This document shows positions 7,188 to 14,737 of a stretch of DNA of 14,737 nt, piece after piece. The position numbers and the translations under genes were made by a program. The notes below the pieces were generated by a model, which worked only from the letters and a program-made list of their open reading frames with translations, did not search any database and had not been told where the DNA came from. This stretch comes from an uncultured Comamonadaceae bacterium (GTDB taxonomy: Bacteria; Pseudomonadota; Gammaproteobacteria; Burkholderiales; Burkholderiaceae), in the NCBI GenBank assembly GCA_946482115.1, contig CAMLQP010000046.1, forward strand, positions 1-14,737, in the 5' to 3' direction. The first letter of the stretch is position 1. Each line of letters begins with the position of its first letter.

Positions 7188-8048
7188 TCAGCGGGTTGCC
7201 GAGATGGCGATGCGCATCTGCGCCGTGAGCGACTGGCCCGGCGCCAGGATGCGCACCCCCAGCCGGTCGGCGCCGTGGCCCTGGCTCATCAGGTTGAGCG
7301 CGTTGTTGGCATGGCTGACAGGCTCGACGGCCACGAAGTCCCGGGTCCCGTTGGTGAACACCACGAGGTGCGACAGGTTGGCGCTGACGGTGACGCTCAG
7401 GCGTTCGTCGGTCAGGACGGCGGTCCCGTCCCAGCCGTCGTAGCAGTGGTCCACGTCCAGCTCGGCGCAGGGCGCGTCGATGCCGGTGTCGGCGCGGTGC
7501 CCGGTGGGCAGTTTGTCCGCGCCCATTTCCCAGCGGCCACTGGCGGCGAAGCGCAGGCGGCTGCCCGCGCGCTTGGTGAAGTAGGGGTGCCATCCCAGGC
7601 CCAGCGGCGCGGGCCGGTCCGACTGGTTGGTGACCGACAGCGTCAGCGACAGCCCCTCGGGATCGACCCGGAAGGTCTGCGAGCTGTCGAAGGTGAAGGG
7701 CCAGGAGGCGTCGGCCTGGTGTTCATAGGCCAGCAGCGCGAAGGTCTCGTCGGCTTCGAGCACCTGCCACTCGCGCTGCCAGCCCACGCCGTGGATGGCA
7801 TGGGGTTCGGCCCCGGCGTTGCGCACCAGCGGGTGGCCCGTGCCCTGCCACCACAGCGTGGCCTCGCCGATGCGGTTGGAAAACGGCACCAGCGGGTAGC
7901 TGCCGGACAGCCGTGCCGAGTGCAGGTCGGCCGCTGGTGTCGAGCGCAGAACGGGCTCGCCCTGGAACCACAGCCCGGCGATGCAGCCGCCGAGATCGGG
8001 GCGCAGCTCGCACGCCAGAGGGCCGGACGACAGGCGCAGGACGTTCAT
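7188..8048 (-). CDS. Aldose 1-epimerase (galactose mutarotase) family protein
   Basis: The 286-residue protein belongs to the cytosolic aldose 1-epimerase superfamily, which interconverts alpha and beta anomers of hexoses. Family landmarks are visible: the substrate-pocket YPLVPFSNRI (51-60), the His pair around HAIHGVGW (His83, His86), GLGWHPYFTK with the general-acid His near 154, and the probable catalytic-base Glu in VAVEPVSHANNAL. The length is shorter than E. coli GalM (346) and closer to the YihR/YeaD-like branch, so the physiological sugar (galactose, glucose or a sugar phosphate) is not determined. Start ATG 8046-8048 is preceded by GAAGG, which overlaps the ftsY stop; the gap to ftsY is 9 bases, so it is probably cotranscribed with it. 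No sugar catabolic genes are next to it. Confidence 0.88.
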   Translation of the reverse strand: MNVLRLSSGPLACELRPDLGGCIAGLWFQGEPVLRSTPAADLHSARLSGSYPLVPFSNRIGEATLWWQGTGHPLVRNAGAEPHAIHGVGWQREWQVLEADETFALLAYEHQADASWPFTFDSSQTFRVDPEGLSLTLSVTNQSDRPAPLGLGWHPYFTKRAGSRLRFAASGRWEMGADKLPTGHRADTGIDAPCAELDVDHCYDGWDGTAVLTDERLSVTVSANLSHLVVFTNGTRDFVAVEPVSHANNALNLMSQGHGADRLGVRILAPGQSLTAQMRIAISATR

Positions 8049-8057
8049 GGGCGGCCT

Positions 8058-9083
8058 TCAGTTGAGCAGCGCCTGCGCGAACTCGCGCGCGCTGAAGGTT
8101 TCGAGGTCTTCGAGCTTTTCACCGACGCCGATGAAGTACACCGGCACCGGCTTTTCCATCGCGATCGCGGCCAGCACGCCACCCTTGGCGGTGCCGTCGA
8201 GCTTGGTGACGACCAGCCCCGTGAGGCCCAGCGCGTCGTCGAAGGCTCGCACCTGGGCCAGCGCGTTCTGGCCGGTGTTGCCATCGATGACGAGCAAGAC
8301 TTCGTGGGGCGCCGAGGCCTCGGCCTTCTGCACCACGCGCTTGATCTTCTTGAGTTCTTCCATCAGGTGCAGCTGCGTGGGCAGCCGGCCAGCGGTGTCC
8401 ACCAGCACCACGTCGCGCCCGCGCGCGCGGCCGGCGTTGACGGCGTCGAAGCTCACGGCGGCCGGGTCGCCGCCTTCCTGGCTGACGATCTCCACCAGGT
8501 TGCGGTCGGCCCACACGCCGAGCTGCTCGCGTGCAGCGGCGCGGAAGGTGTCGGCGGCGGCCAGCAGCACCGAGGCGCCCGCGCCCGAGAGGTGGCGCGT
8601 GAGCTTGCCGATGGAGGTGGTCTTGCCCGCGCCGTTGACGCCGGCGACCATGATGACCGTCGGCGCATGCTCTCCGATCACCAGGGGTTTTTCCAGCGGA
8701 GCCAGCAGCTGCGTCAGCGCGTCGGTCAGCAGGTTCTTGACGGCCTGCGGATCGGTGGCCTTGGTTTCCTTCACGCGACGGCGCAGGTCCTCCAGCAGGT
8801 GCTGGGTGGCCTTGACGCCGGTGTCGGCCATCAGCAGCGCGGCTTCCAGTTCTTCGTACAGCGCCTCGTCGATCCGGGTGCCGGTGAAGACGCCCGCGAT
8901 GCCGGAGCCGGTTTTGCGCAGGCCGGACTTGAGGCGGTCCAGCCAGCCCTGGCGGGCGGGTCCTGGCGCTGCCACCGCGGGTGCGGCGGGCGTGGGCACG
9001 GCGGCCTCCGCGGCGGCAGGAGCCGGCGTCGGCGCTGCGTCCGTTGCGGGGGGAGGGGCTTTTTTCTTGAAAAAACTGAACAT
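8058..9083 (-). CDS. ftsY: Signal recognition particle receptor FtsY (SRP GTPase)
   Basis: FtsY docks SRP-ribosome complexes at the inner membrane for cotranslational insertion. The 341-residue protein begins MFSFFKKK, the usual amphipathic start, then an alanine/proline-rich linker of about 35 residues instead of the long acidic A domain of E. coli FtsY. The N helical bundle spans about 48-135, and the GTPase G domain runs to the end: G1 loop GVNGAGKTT, DTFRAAA (insertion-box region), G3 DTAGR, G4 TKLD followed by GTAKGG, and the closing GVGEKLEDLETF. ATG 9083 was chosen over an in-frame GTG at 9104 because it yields the family N-terminus. No good ribosome site precedes it. It is divergent from the M16 peptidase operon (29 bases between starts) and heads a minus-strand run with the epimerase gene. 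Confidence 0.97.
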   Translation of the reverse strand: MFSFFKKKAPPPATDAAPTPAPAAAEAAVPTPAAPAVAAPGPARQGWLDRLKSGLRKTGSGIAGVFTGTRIDEALYEELEAALLMADTGVKATQHLLEDLRRRVKETKATDPQAVKNLLTDALTQLLAPLEKPLVIGEHAPTVIMVAGVNGAGKTTSIGKLTRHLSGAGASVLLAAADTFRAAAREQLGVWADRNLVEIVSQEGGDPAAVSFDAVNAGRARGRDVVLVDTAGRLPTQLHLMEELKKIKRVVQKAEASAPHEVLLVIDGNTGQNALAQVRAFDDALGLTGLVVTKLDGTAKGGVLAAIAMEKPVPVYFIGVGEKLEDLETFSAREFAQALLN

Positions 9084-9093
9084 GGGGCCGTCA

Positions 9094-9114
9094 ATAGAAT
9101 CCACTGCATTCTAT
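9094..9114. repeat. perfect 7-bp inverted repeat in the ftsY/M16 divergent promoter region
   Basis: ATAGAAT (9094-9100), 7 spacer bases, then ATTCTAT (9108-9114) form an exact dyad. The left arm contains TAGAAT (9095-9100), one mismatch from a -10 box for the M16 gene. The right arm runs into that gene's ATG (9113). It could be an operator, a promoter by-product, or chance. Confidence 0.4.
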
Positions 9115-10459
9115 GAAACGATTTCTGCTACTGGGCCTGACGCTGGCCCTCGCGCCCTGGCTGGCTCTGGCCCAGGCGGCTGCCCAGGGCTTCGTGCTGT
9201 CCAACGGCATGACGCTCATCGTCAAACCCGACCGCCGCGCGCCCACGGCGGTGCACATGTTGTGGGTGCGTGTCGGCTCCATGGACGAGGTGGACGGCAC
9301 GTCGGGCGTGGCCCATGCGCTGGAGCACATGATGTTCAAGGGCACTGGCACCCTGGCGCCGGGCGAGTTCTCGCGCCGGGTGGCCGCCCTGGGCGGTCGC
9401 GAGAACGCCTTCACCATGCGCGATGCCACGGCCTACCACCAGCAGGTGCCGTCCGACCAGCTGGAGTCCGTGATGCGCCTGGAGGCCGACCGCTTCGCCA
9501 ACAACCGCTGGCCCGACGACGAGTTCAGGCGCGAGATCGAAGTCATCAAGGAGGAGCGCCGCCAGCGCACCGAGGTGTCGCCGCGCGCGCGCATGTTCGA
9601 GCAGATGAACGCCGCCACCTACGTGGCCCACCCGTACCGGCGGCCCATCATCGGCTGGATGAGCGACCTGGATGCCATGACGCCCGACGATGTGCGCGAC
9701 TTCCACCGCCGCTGGTACGTGCCCGCCAACGCGGCCGTGGTGGTGGTGGGCGATGTGGACATGGGCCAGGTGCGCGCCTGGGCCGAGACGCACTACGGCC
9801 GCATCCCGGCGCGCGCGGTGCCTGTGCGCAAGCCGCACGCCGAGCCCGAACAGCAGGGCGCGCGCCGCATCGAATACCGCGCGCGGGCCGAGCAGGCGGT
9901 GGTCGCGCTGTCGTGGGCCGTGCCGCGCCTGGAGCGCCTGGAGGCGGATGCCGCCGGCACCACCGACGCGCTGGCGCTGACCGTGCTCTCGGCGGTGCTC
10001 GACGGCTACAGCGGTGCCCGCCTGGGGCGCACGCTGGTGCAGGGCCAGGGCGGCAAACGCCTGGCCGACAGCGTGGATGCCTCCTACGGCCCCATGGGTC
10101 GGGGGCCGGCCGTGTTCAGCCTGACGGGCGTCCCCGCGCCGGGGATTTCGCCGCAGGAGCTGGAGGAAGCCTTGAAGGCGGAGGTGGCGCGCGTGGCGCG
10201 TGATGGCGTGGACGAAGCTGAGCTGCGGCGCGTCAAGACCCAGTGGATGGCCGGCGAGGTCTACGGGCGCGACTCCATCGTGAGCCAGGCCCGCGAGCTG
10301 GGCAGCTACTGGATCAACGGCCTGCCGGTCGACGGTCCGCAACGGCTGATGGAGCGCCTGATGGCCGTGACCGCCGAGCAGGTGCGCGATGTGGCGCGCC
10401 GCCATTTTGATGACCGGCGCCTGACCGTGGGCGTGCTGCGCCCGGAGGCCCAGCCATGA
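9113..10459 (+). CDS. M16 family zinc metallopeptidase, catalytic subunit (HXXEH)
   Basis: This 448-residue exported peptidase of the pitrilysin/mitochondrial-processing-peptidase family (M16B type) has a signal peptide in residues 1-24 (MKRFLLLGLTLALAPWLALAQA). The inverted zinc motif is complete: His68-Ala-Leu-Glu71-His72, with a probable third ligand at Glu148 in VIKEERR, about 75 residues on, as in the family. An N-terminal peptidase domain and a second M16 fold (about 175-420) are present, but the Arg-Tyr substrate motif usual in the second half of M16 heterodimers is not evident; the next gene has it. The stop overlaps the next ATG by 4 bases (ATGA), so the products are likely made together and dimerise in the periplasm. 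The substrate is unknown. ATG 9113 has no Shine-Dalgarno. Confidence 0.93.
   Translation: MKRFLLLGLTLALAPWLALAQAAAQGFVLSNGMTLIVKPDRRAPTAVHMLWVRVGSMDEVDGTSGVAHALEHMMFKGTGTLAPGEFSRRVAALGGRENAFTMRDATAYHQQVPSDQLESVMRLEADRFANNRWPDDEFRREIEVIKEERRQRTEVSPRARMFEQMNAATYVAHPYRRPIIGWMSDLDAMTPDDVRDFHRRWYVPANAAVVVVGDVDMGQVRAWAETHYGRIPARAVPVRKPHAEPEQQGARRIEYRARAEQAVVALSWAVPRLERLEADAAGTTDALALTVLSAVLDGYSGARLGRTLVQGQGGKRLADSVDASYGPMGRGPAVFSLTGVPAPGISPQELEEALKAEVARVARDGVDEAELRRVKTQWMAGEVYGRDSIVSQARELGSYWINGLPVDGPQRLMERLMAVTAEQVRDVARRHFDDRRLTVGVLRPEAQP
10444..10448 (+). promoter_or_regulatory. Shine-Dalgarno of second M16 gene inside the first
   Basis: GGAGG, 7 bases before the ATG at 10456, lies within the last codons of the upstream gene. 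It supports both the chosen start and efficient coupled or independent translation of the second subunit. Confidence 0.7.
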
Positions 10460-11781
10460 AGCGGCTGCACAGACTCCTGGCCGCCTTGGGCGCGGCGCTG
10501 GTCCTGCAGGCACAGGCCGCACTGCCCATTGAGCACTGGACACACGCCAGCGGCGCGCGGGTCTATCTGGTCAGCAGCCCCGCCATCCCCATGCTGGACG
10601 TGCTGATGGACTTTGACGCCGGCAGCCGCCGCGAGCCCGCCGAACAGGCCGGGCTGGCCGGCGCCACGGCGTTGATGCTGGGCAAAGGCGTGGCGGCCGG
10701 GCCGCAAGGGCCGGCGCTGGACGAGAACGCGCTCGACGAAGCCTGGCTGGATCTGGGCGCGCAGTTCGGTGCCAGCGCGGGCGGCGACCGCCTGGGCTTT
10801 TCGCTGCGCACGCTGACCGACCCCACGCTGCTGCCCCGCGCGGTGGCGCTGGCCGCCCGGCAGATGGCGACCCCTGCCTTCGACGCCACGGTCTGGGTGC
10901 GCGAGCGCGAGCGCCTGCTGGCTGCCAGACGCGAGGCCGAAACCCGGCCTGGCACCCATGCGGGGAGGGCCTTCTCACGCGCCGTCTACGGCGACCACCC
11001 CTACGGCCGCGAATCCACCGAACAGACCCTCAACGCCATCACCGTGCCGGCCATGCGCGATTTCTACCGCCGCCACGTGATGGCCTGCGGCGCCCACGTC
11101 ACCCTGGTCGGCGCGGTCGACCGCGCCCAGGCCGACCGCATCGTGGGCACGCTGATGGCGGCGATCGCCGGCCACGGCTGCCGGGCGCTGCCGGTGGTGC
11201 CCGAGGTGGCGCCGCTGGCCGTGCCGCGCGAAGAGCGCATACCTTTCGAGACGGCCCAGGCCCAGGTGCTGCTGGGCCAGCCGGGCATACGGCGTGCCGA
11301 CCCGGACTACCTCGCGCTGCTGGTGGGCAACCACATCCTGGGCGGGGGCGGCTTCAGTTCGCGTCTGATGACCGAGCTGCGTGAAAAGCGCGGCCTGACA
11401 TACGGGGCCTACAGCCATTTCTCGCCGGGACGCCACGCGGGTGCCTTCACCGTGGGCGTGCAGACGCGCCCCGACCAGGCCGGCCAGGCCCTGGCCATCG
11501 CGCGCGATGTGGTGGCGCGCTACGTGGCCGAGGGGCCGACCGAGGCCGAACTGCAGGCCGCCAAGGACTTTCTCATCAAGGGCTTCGCGCTGCGGCTGGA
11601 CAGCAACCGCAAGCTGCTGGACAACGTGGCCGCGCTGGGCTGGAACGGCCTGCCGCTGGATTACCTGGACACCTGGACCGCGCAGGTGGGTGCGCTCACG
11701 CGCGAGCAGGTGCACGCGGCGATGAAACGCGCCCTGCAGCCCGATCGCATGGTGAGCGTGGTGGTGGGGGCCAGGCCATGA
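10456..11781 (+). CDS. M16 family peptidase-like protein lacking the zinc motif (partner subunit)
   Basis: This 441-residue exported protein has a signal peptide (MKRLHRLLAALGAALVLQAQA, about residues 1-21) and the two-domain M16 fold. Where the catalytic subunit has HXXEH it reads GLAGATALMLGKG, so it cannot bind zinc in the usual way. It does have the Arg-Tyr pair in the second domain (EKRGLTYGAYSHFSPG), which in M16B heterodimers and in mitochondrial processing peptidase alpha helps hold substrate. It therefore looks like the regulatory or substrate-binding half of a dimer with the preceding protein. It shares ATGA overlaps with the upstream gene and with rsmD downstream. Family membership is firm; the heterodimer is inferred from motif division and gene order. 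Confidence 0.92.
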   Translation: MKRLHRLLAALGAALVLQAQAALPIEHWTHASGARVYLVSSPAIPMLDVLMDFDAGSRREPAEQAGLAGATALMLGKGVAAGPQGPALDENALDEAWLDLGAQFGASAGGDRLGFSLRTLTDPTLLPRAVALAARQMATPAFDATVWVRERERLLAARREAETRPGTHAGRAFSRAVYGDHPYGRESTEQTLNAITVPAMRDFYRRHVMACGAHVTLVGAVDRAQADRIVGTLMAAIAGHGCRALPVVPEVAPLAVPREERIPFETAQAQVLLGQPGIRRADPDYLALLVGNHILGGGGFSSRLMTELREKRGLTYGAYSHFSPGRHAGAFTVGVQTRPDQAGQALAIARDVVARYVAEGPTEAELQAAKDFLIKGFALRLDSNRKLLDNVAALGWNGLPLDYLDTWTAQVGALTREQVHAAMKRALQPDRMVSVVVGARP

Positions 11782-12409
11782 GCGCCGCACGGGGTCGCCC
11801 CCAGCAGGCTCGCGTCTCCTCGGGGAGCACGGGGGCGGCCCGGCCTCCGGGCGAGGTCAGGATCATCGGCGGGCAGTGGAAGCGCAGCAAGCTTGCCGTG
11901 GCACGCCAGGATGGCTTGCGCCCCACGCCCGACCGTGTGCGCGAGACCCTGTTCAACTGGCTGGGCCAGGACATGACCGGATTGCGTTGCGTGGACGCCT
12001 TCGCTGGCAGCGGCGCCCTGGGTTTCGAAGCCGCCTCGCGCGGTGCGGCACGCGTGGTGCTGATCGAGCAGGCCGCGCCGCTGGTGGCCACGCTGCGCGC
12101 CAACGCCACGCGCCTTCAGGCCGGCAACCTGGAGATCGTGCCGGGCGATGCCGTGGCCTGGTTGCGGCAGCATGCGGGCGAGGGCTGGGACTTGGTCTTC
12201 CTCGATCCGCCGTTCGGCCAGGCCGCGCTGTTCGAGCAGGCCTTGGCCGCTGCGCGCCGCGCACTGGCGCCAGAGGGTTTCATCTACCTCGAGGCGCCCC
12301 GCACCTGGACGGCGGAGGAGCTGGCAGCACTGGGCTTGTCCCTGCGCCGGCAGGGGCGGGCGGGACAGGTGCATTTCCACCTCCTGCACACGGCGGATAA
12401 TCTGTCGCC

Positions 12410-12413
<4 letters not shown>
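11778..12413 (+). CDS. rsmD: 16S rRNA (guanine(966)-N(2))-methyltransferase RsmD
   Basis: RsmD methylates N2 of G966 of 16S rRNA in the small subunit using S-adenosylmethionine. The 211-residue protein shows the family features in order: RIIGGQWKRSKL, then RPTPDRVRETLFNWL, the SAM-binding motif CVDAFAGSGALGFEAASRG, and the catalytic DPPF at 143-146 (context LVFLDPPFGQ). About 27 residues rich in Gly, Ser, Arg and Pro precede the conserved start of the fold; a later start is possible, but ATG 11778 makes the ATGA overlap with the M16 gene and has a G-rich ribosome site. It also overlaps coaD by ATGA. rsmD-coaD adjacency is common in proteobacteria. Confidence 0.96.
12396..12401 (+). promoter_or_regulatory. 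candidate internal -10 element before coaD
   Basis: GATAAT, one mismatch from TATAAT, lies 8 bases before the coaD ATG and within the last codons of rsmD. TTTCCA (12374-12379) sits 16 bases upstream as a partial -35 (4 of 6 matches). The implied transcript would start at or within a base or two of the start codon. This could let coaD be expressed apart from the M16-rsmD operon. Confidence 0.3.
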
Positions 12414-13805
<1,392 letters not shown>

Positions 13806-13813
13806 GGGGAGGA

Positions 13814-13819
13814 ATTATC
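13814..13819 (-). promoter_or_regulatory. candidate -10 element of pth
   Basis: On the minus strand this is GATAAT, 8 bases before the pth ATG and just after the rplY terminator. No good -35 is seen at 16-18 bases; the U-tract of the terminator occupies that region. If used, pth mRNA would start at or one to two bases before the start codon. Confidence 0.35.
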
Positions 13820-13830
13820 TCGTCCGGACA

Positions 13831-13858
13831 AGAAAAAGGCCCGCGCGGGGCGGGCCTT
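13831..13858 (-). terminator. Rho-independent terminator after rplY
   Basis: AAGGCCCGC (13836-13844) and GCGGGCCTT (13850-13858) form a perfect 9-bp stem with a 5-base loop. On the minus strand the stem is followed by TTTTTCTT. It lies 20 bases after the rplY stop and separates rplY from pth, implying that pth needs its own promoter or readthrough. Confidence 0.88.
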
Positions 13859-13878
13859 CAGCAGCGAAAGGCAACAGC

Positions 13879-14505
13879 TTACTTTTTGCCCTTGGCCTTT
13901 TTCTTGTCGTCGGCGGCAGCGGCGACCGGAGCGGCCACCACTTCTTCCACCGGCTCCACCACGGTGGCCAGGGTGATGCTGGCGCGGCCGTGGGTCACGA
14001 CTTTCACGCCGGCCGGCAGTTGCAGGTCGGAAGCGTGCACGGTCTGGCCCTTGGTCACGTTGCCCAGGTCCACGGTGATGAACTCGGGCAGCTGGACGGC
14101 CAGGCACTCGATCTCGATCTCGGTGATCACGGGGTTGACCAGGCACTTGTCCTGCTTGACGGCGGGCGAGCTGTCGGCATTCACGAAGTGCAGGGGCACT
14201 TTCTTGTGCAGGCGGGTCTTGTCGTCCACGCGCTGGAAGTCCACGTGCAGGACCAGCGGCTTGAACGGGTGGTACTGCACGTCACGCAGCAGCACTTTTT
14301 CGACCTGGCCGTTGAGTTCCATGTCGAGGATGGAAGCGTGGAAGGCTTCCTTGCGCAGGGCATGCCACAGCGCGTTGTGATCGAGTTCGATCATCTTGGG
14401 CTCGGTGGCGCCACCGAACACGATACCGGGCGCGCGGCCGGTGTTGCGCAGACGGCGGCTCGCACCCGTACCCTGCTTGGCGCGCTCAAAAGCGACGAAT
14501 TGCAT
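13879..14505 (-). CDS. rplY: 50S ribosomal protein L25 (CTC/TL5 form)
   Basis: L25 binds 5S rRNA in the large ribosomal subunit. The 208-residue protein is the long CTC/TL5 type: an N-terminal 5S-binding domain (about 1-92, with [21 protein letters not shown] and ILDMELNG) plus a C-terminal beta domain (about 95-185, with [16 protein letters not shown] and [23 protein letters not shown]). It ends in an Ala/Val-rich linker and a lysine-rich tail ([10 protein letters not shown]). ATG 14503-14505 was chosen because GGAG lies 8 bases upstream and it gives the family start MQFVAFERA; an in-frame start at 14562 would add 19 non-conserved residues and overlap the prs terminator. The prs-rplY-pth order is the standard betaproteobacterial one. 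Confidence 0.96.
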   Translation of the reverse strand: MQFVAFERAKQGTGASRRLRNTGRAPGIVFGGATEPKMIELDHNALWHALRKEAFHASILDMELNGQVEKVLLRDVQYHPFKPLVLHVDFQRVDDKTRLHKKVPLHFVNADSSPAVKQDKCLVNPVITEIEIECLAVQLPEFITVDLGNVTKGQTVHASDLQLPAGVKVVTHGRASITLATVVEPVEEVVAAPVAAAADDKKKAKGKK

Positions 14506-14550
14506 GTCTAACTCCAGTTGAGGGGTTCCGCGACCAGAACGCCTCGTTTC

Positions 14551-14570
14551 AAAAAGCACCAAAACGGTGC
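14551..14570 (-). terminator. Probable Rho-independent terminator after prs
   Basis: On the minus strand GCACC-GTTTT-GGTGC forms a 5-bp stem with a 5-base loop, followed by TTTTT. It begins 17 bases after the prs stop and precedes rplY. The short stem suggests partial termination, letting some transcripts continue into rplY. Confidence 0.6.
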
Positions 14571-14587
14571 GGCTACGTGTTCGACGC

Positions 14588-14737
14588 TCAGAACAGGTTG
14601 TCCTGGTCGGCGAACAGACTCATGACCGACTCGCCCGAGGCGATGCGCGCGATGGTTTCGGCCATCAGCGGCGCCACGGAGAGCTGGCGGATCTTGGAGC
14701 AGGCCTGCGCGGCCTGGCTCAGGGGAATGGTGTTGGT
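14588..14737 (-). CDS. prs: Ribose-phosphate pyrophosphokinase, C-terminal fragment
   Basis: This is the last 49 codons of a gene cut by the window edge. Prs makes phosphoribosyl pyrophosphate from ribose 5-phosphate and ATP for nucleotide, histidine and tryptophan synthesis in the cytosol. The translated end, with TNTIPLSQ, then [18 protein letters not shown] and finally ESVMSLF, matches the conserved Prs C-terminus, including the KI.QLSVAPL stretch. It ends in FADQDNLF and a TGA at 14588-14590. It lies upstream of rplY in the transcription direction, with a small terminator between. No catalytic residues are in view, but the C-terminal signature and gene order make the call solid. Confidence 0.94.
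   Translation of the reverse strand, partial: TNTIPLSQAAQACSKIRQLSVAPLMAETIARIASGESVMSLFADQDNLF

Noticed and set aside
4327..7443. A 1038-codon open frame on the plus strand opposite the EAL protein gene
   Set aside because: It is a shadow of the minus-strand gene, caused by few stop codons in GC-rich DNA. The translation is rich in His, Gln, Gly and Val with no recognisable domain.
7177..7593. A longer start for the EAL protein, overlapping the epimerase gene
   Set aside because: The added residues are Arg/Gly/Ala-rich shadow sequence antigenic to no family; ATG 7176 begins directly before the first membrane segment.
9128..10543. A 471-codon minus-strand frame opposite the first M16 gene
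   Set aside because: It is His- and Arg-rich shadow sequence; the plus strand has a signal peptide and a zinc motif.
14506..14562. An upstream start for L25 adding 19 residues
   Set aside because: The extension is not like the family, has no ribosome site and overlaps the prs terminator. ATG 14505 has GGAG before it.

Overview
The window is GC-rich chromosomal DNA from a betaproteobacterium, most likely a member of the Burkholderiales/Comamonadaceae (Acidovorax/Hydrogenophaga-like). This rests on the base composition, the protein sequences, and two familiar gene orders: ftsY divergent from a pair of M16 peptidases followed by rsmD-coaD-ferredoxin, and prs-rplY-pth. Species-level placement is inference. 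The DNA is densely coding (16 genes, two cut by the window edges). No mobile element, phage gene, CRISPR array, tRNA or rRNA was seen.

Left part (1-2680): the 3' end of a DEAD-box RNA helicase (+) runs tail-to-tail into apaH (-), the Ap4A hydrolase. apaH is divergent from a CNNM/CBS/CorC_HlyC membrane protein (+), and their start codons are only 9 bases apart. A 100-base convergent gap follows, with a strong GC hairpin and a degenerate copy of a dispersed repeat.

Middle, minus strand (2680-9083), in transcription order: ftsY (SRP receptor GTPase), an aldose 1-epimerase-like protein, a 944-residue membrane c-di-GMP protein (7 TM-PAS-GAF-degenerate GGDEF-intact EAL), then fccA and fccB (cytochrome and flavoprotein of a flavocytochrome c sulfide dehydrogenase). 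Gaps are 9, 11, 65 and 10 bases, so cotranscription of parts is plausible. The sulfide dehydrogenase and the c-di-GMP protein are the accessory content of the window.

Right part (9113-14737): on the plus strand, a tightly coupled run of two M16 peptidases (one with the zinc site, one without), rsmD and coaD, joined by three successive 4-base ATGA overlaps, then a 2[4Fe-4S] ferredoxin. The ferredoxin gene overlaps the convergent pth gene by 28 bases. On the minus strand, prs (partial), rplY and pth follow one another, with hairpin terminators after prs and after rplY.

I do not see a previously undescribed biological system. The points most worth a second look are the divided M16 peptidase pair, the Tat/lipoprotein-type sulfide dehydrogenase with a monoheme cytochrome, the c-di-GMP protein with a broken GGDEF motif, and a recurrent arrangement of -10-like hexamers placed 6-12 bases before start codons that lack a Shine-Dalgarno sequence, suggesting leaderless or very short-leader mRNAs.
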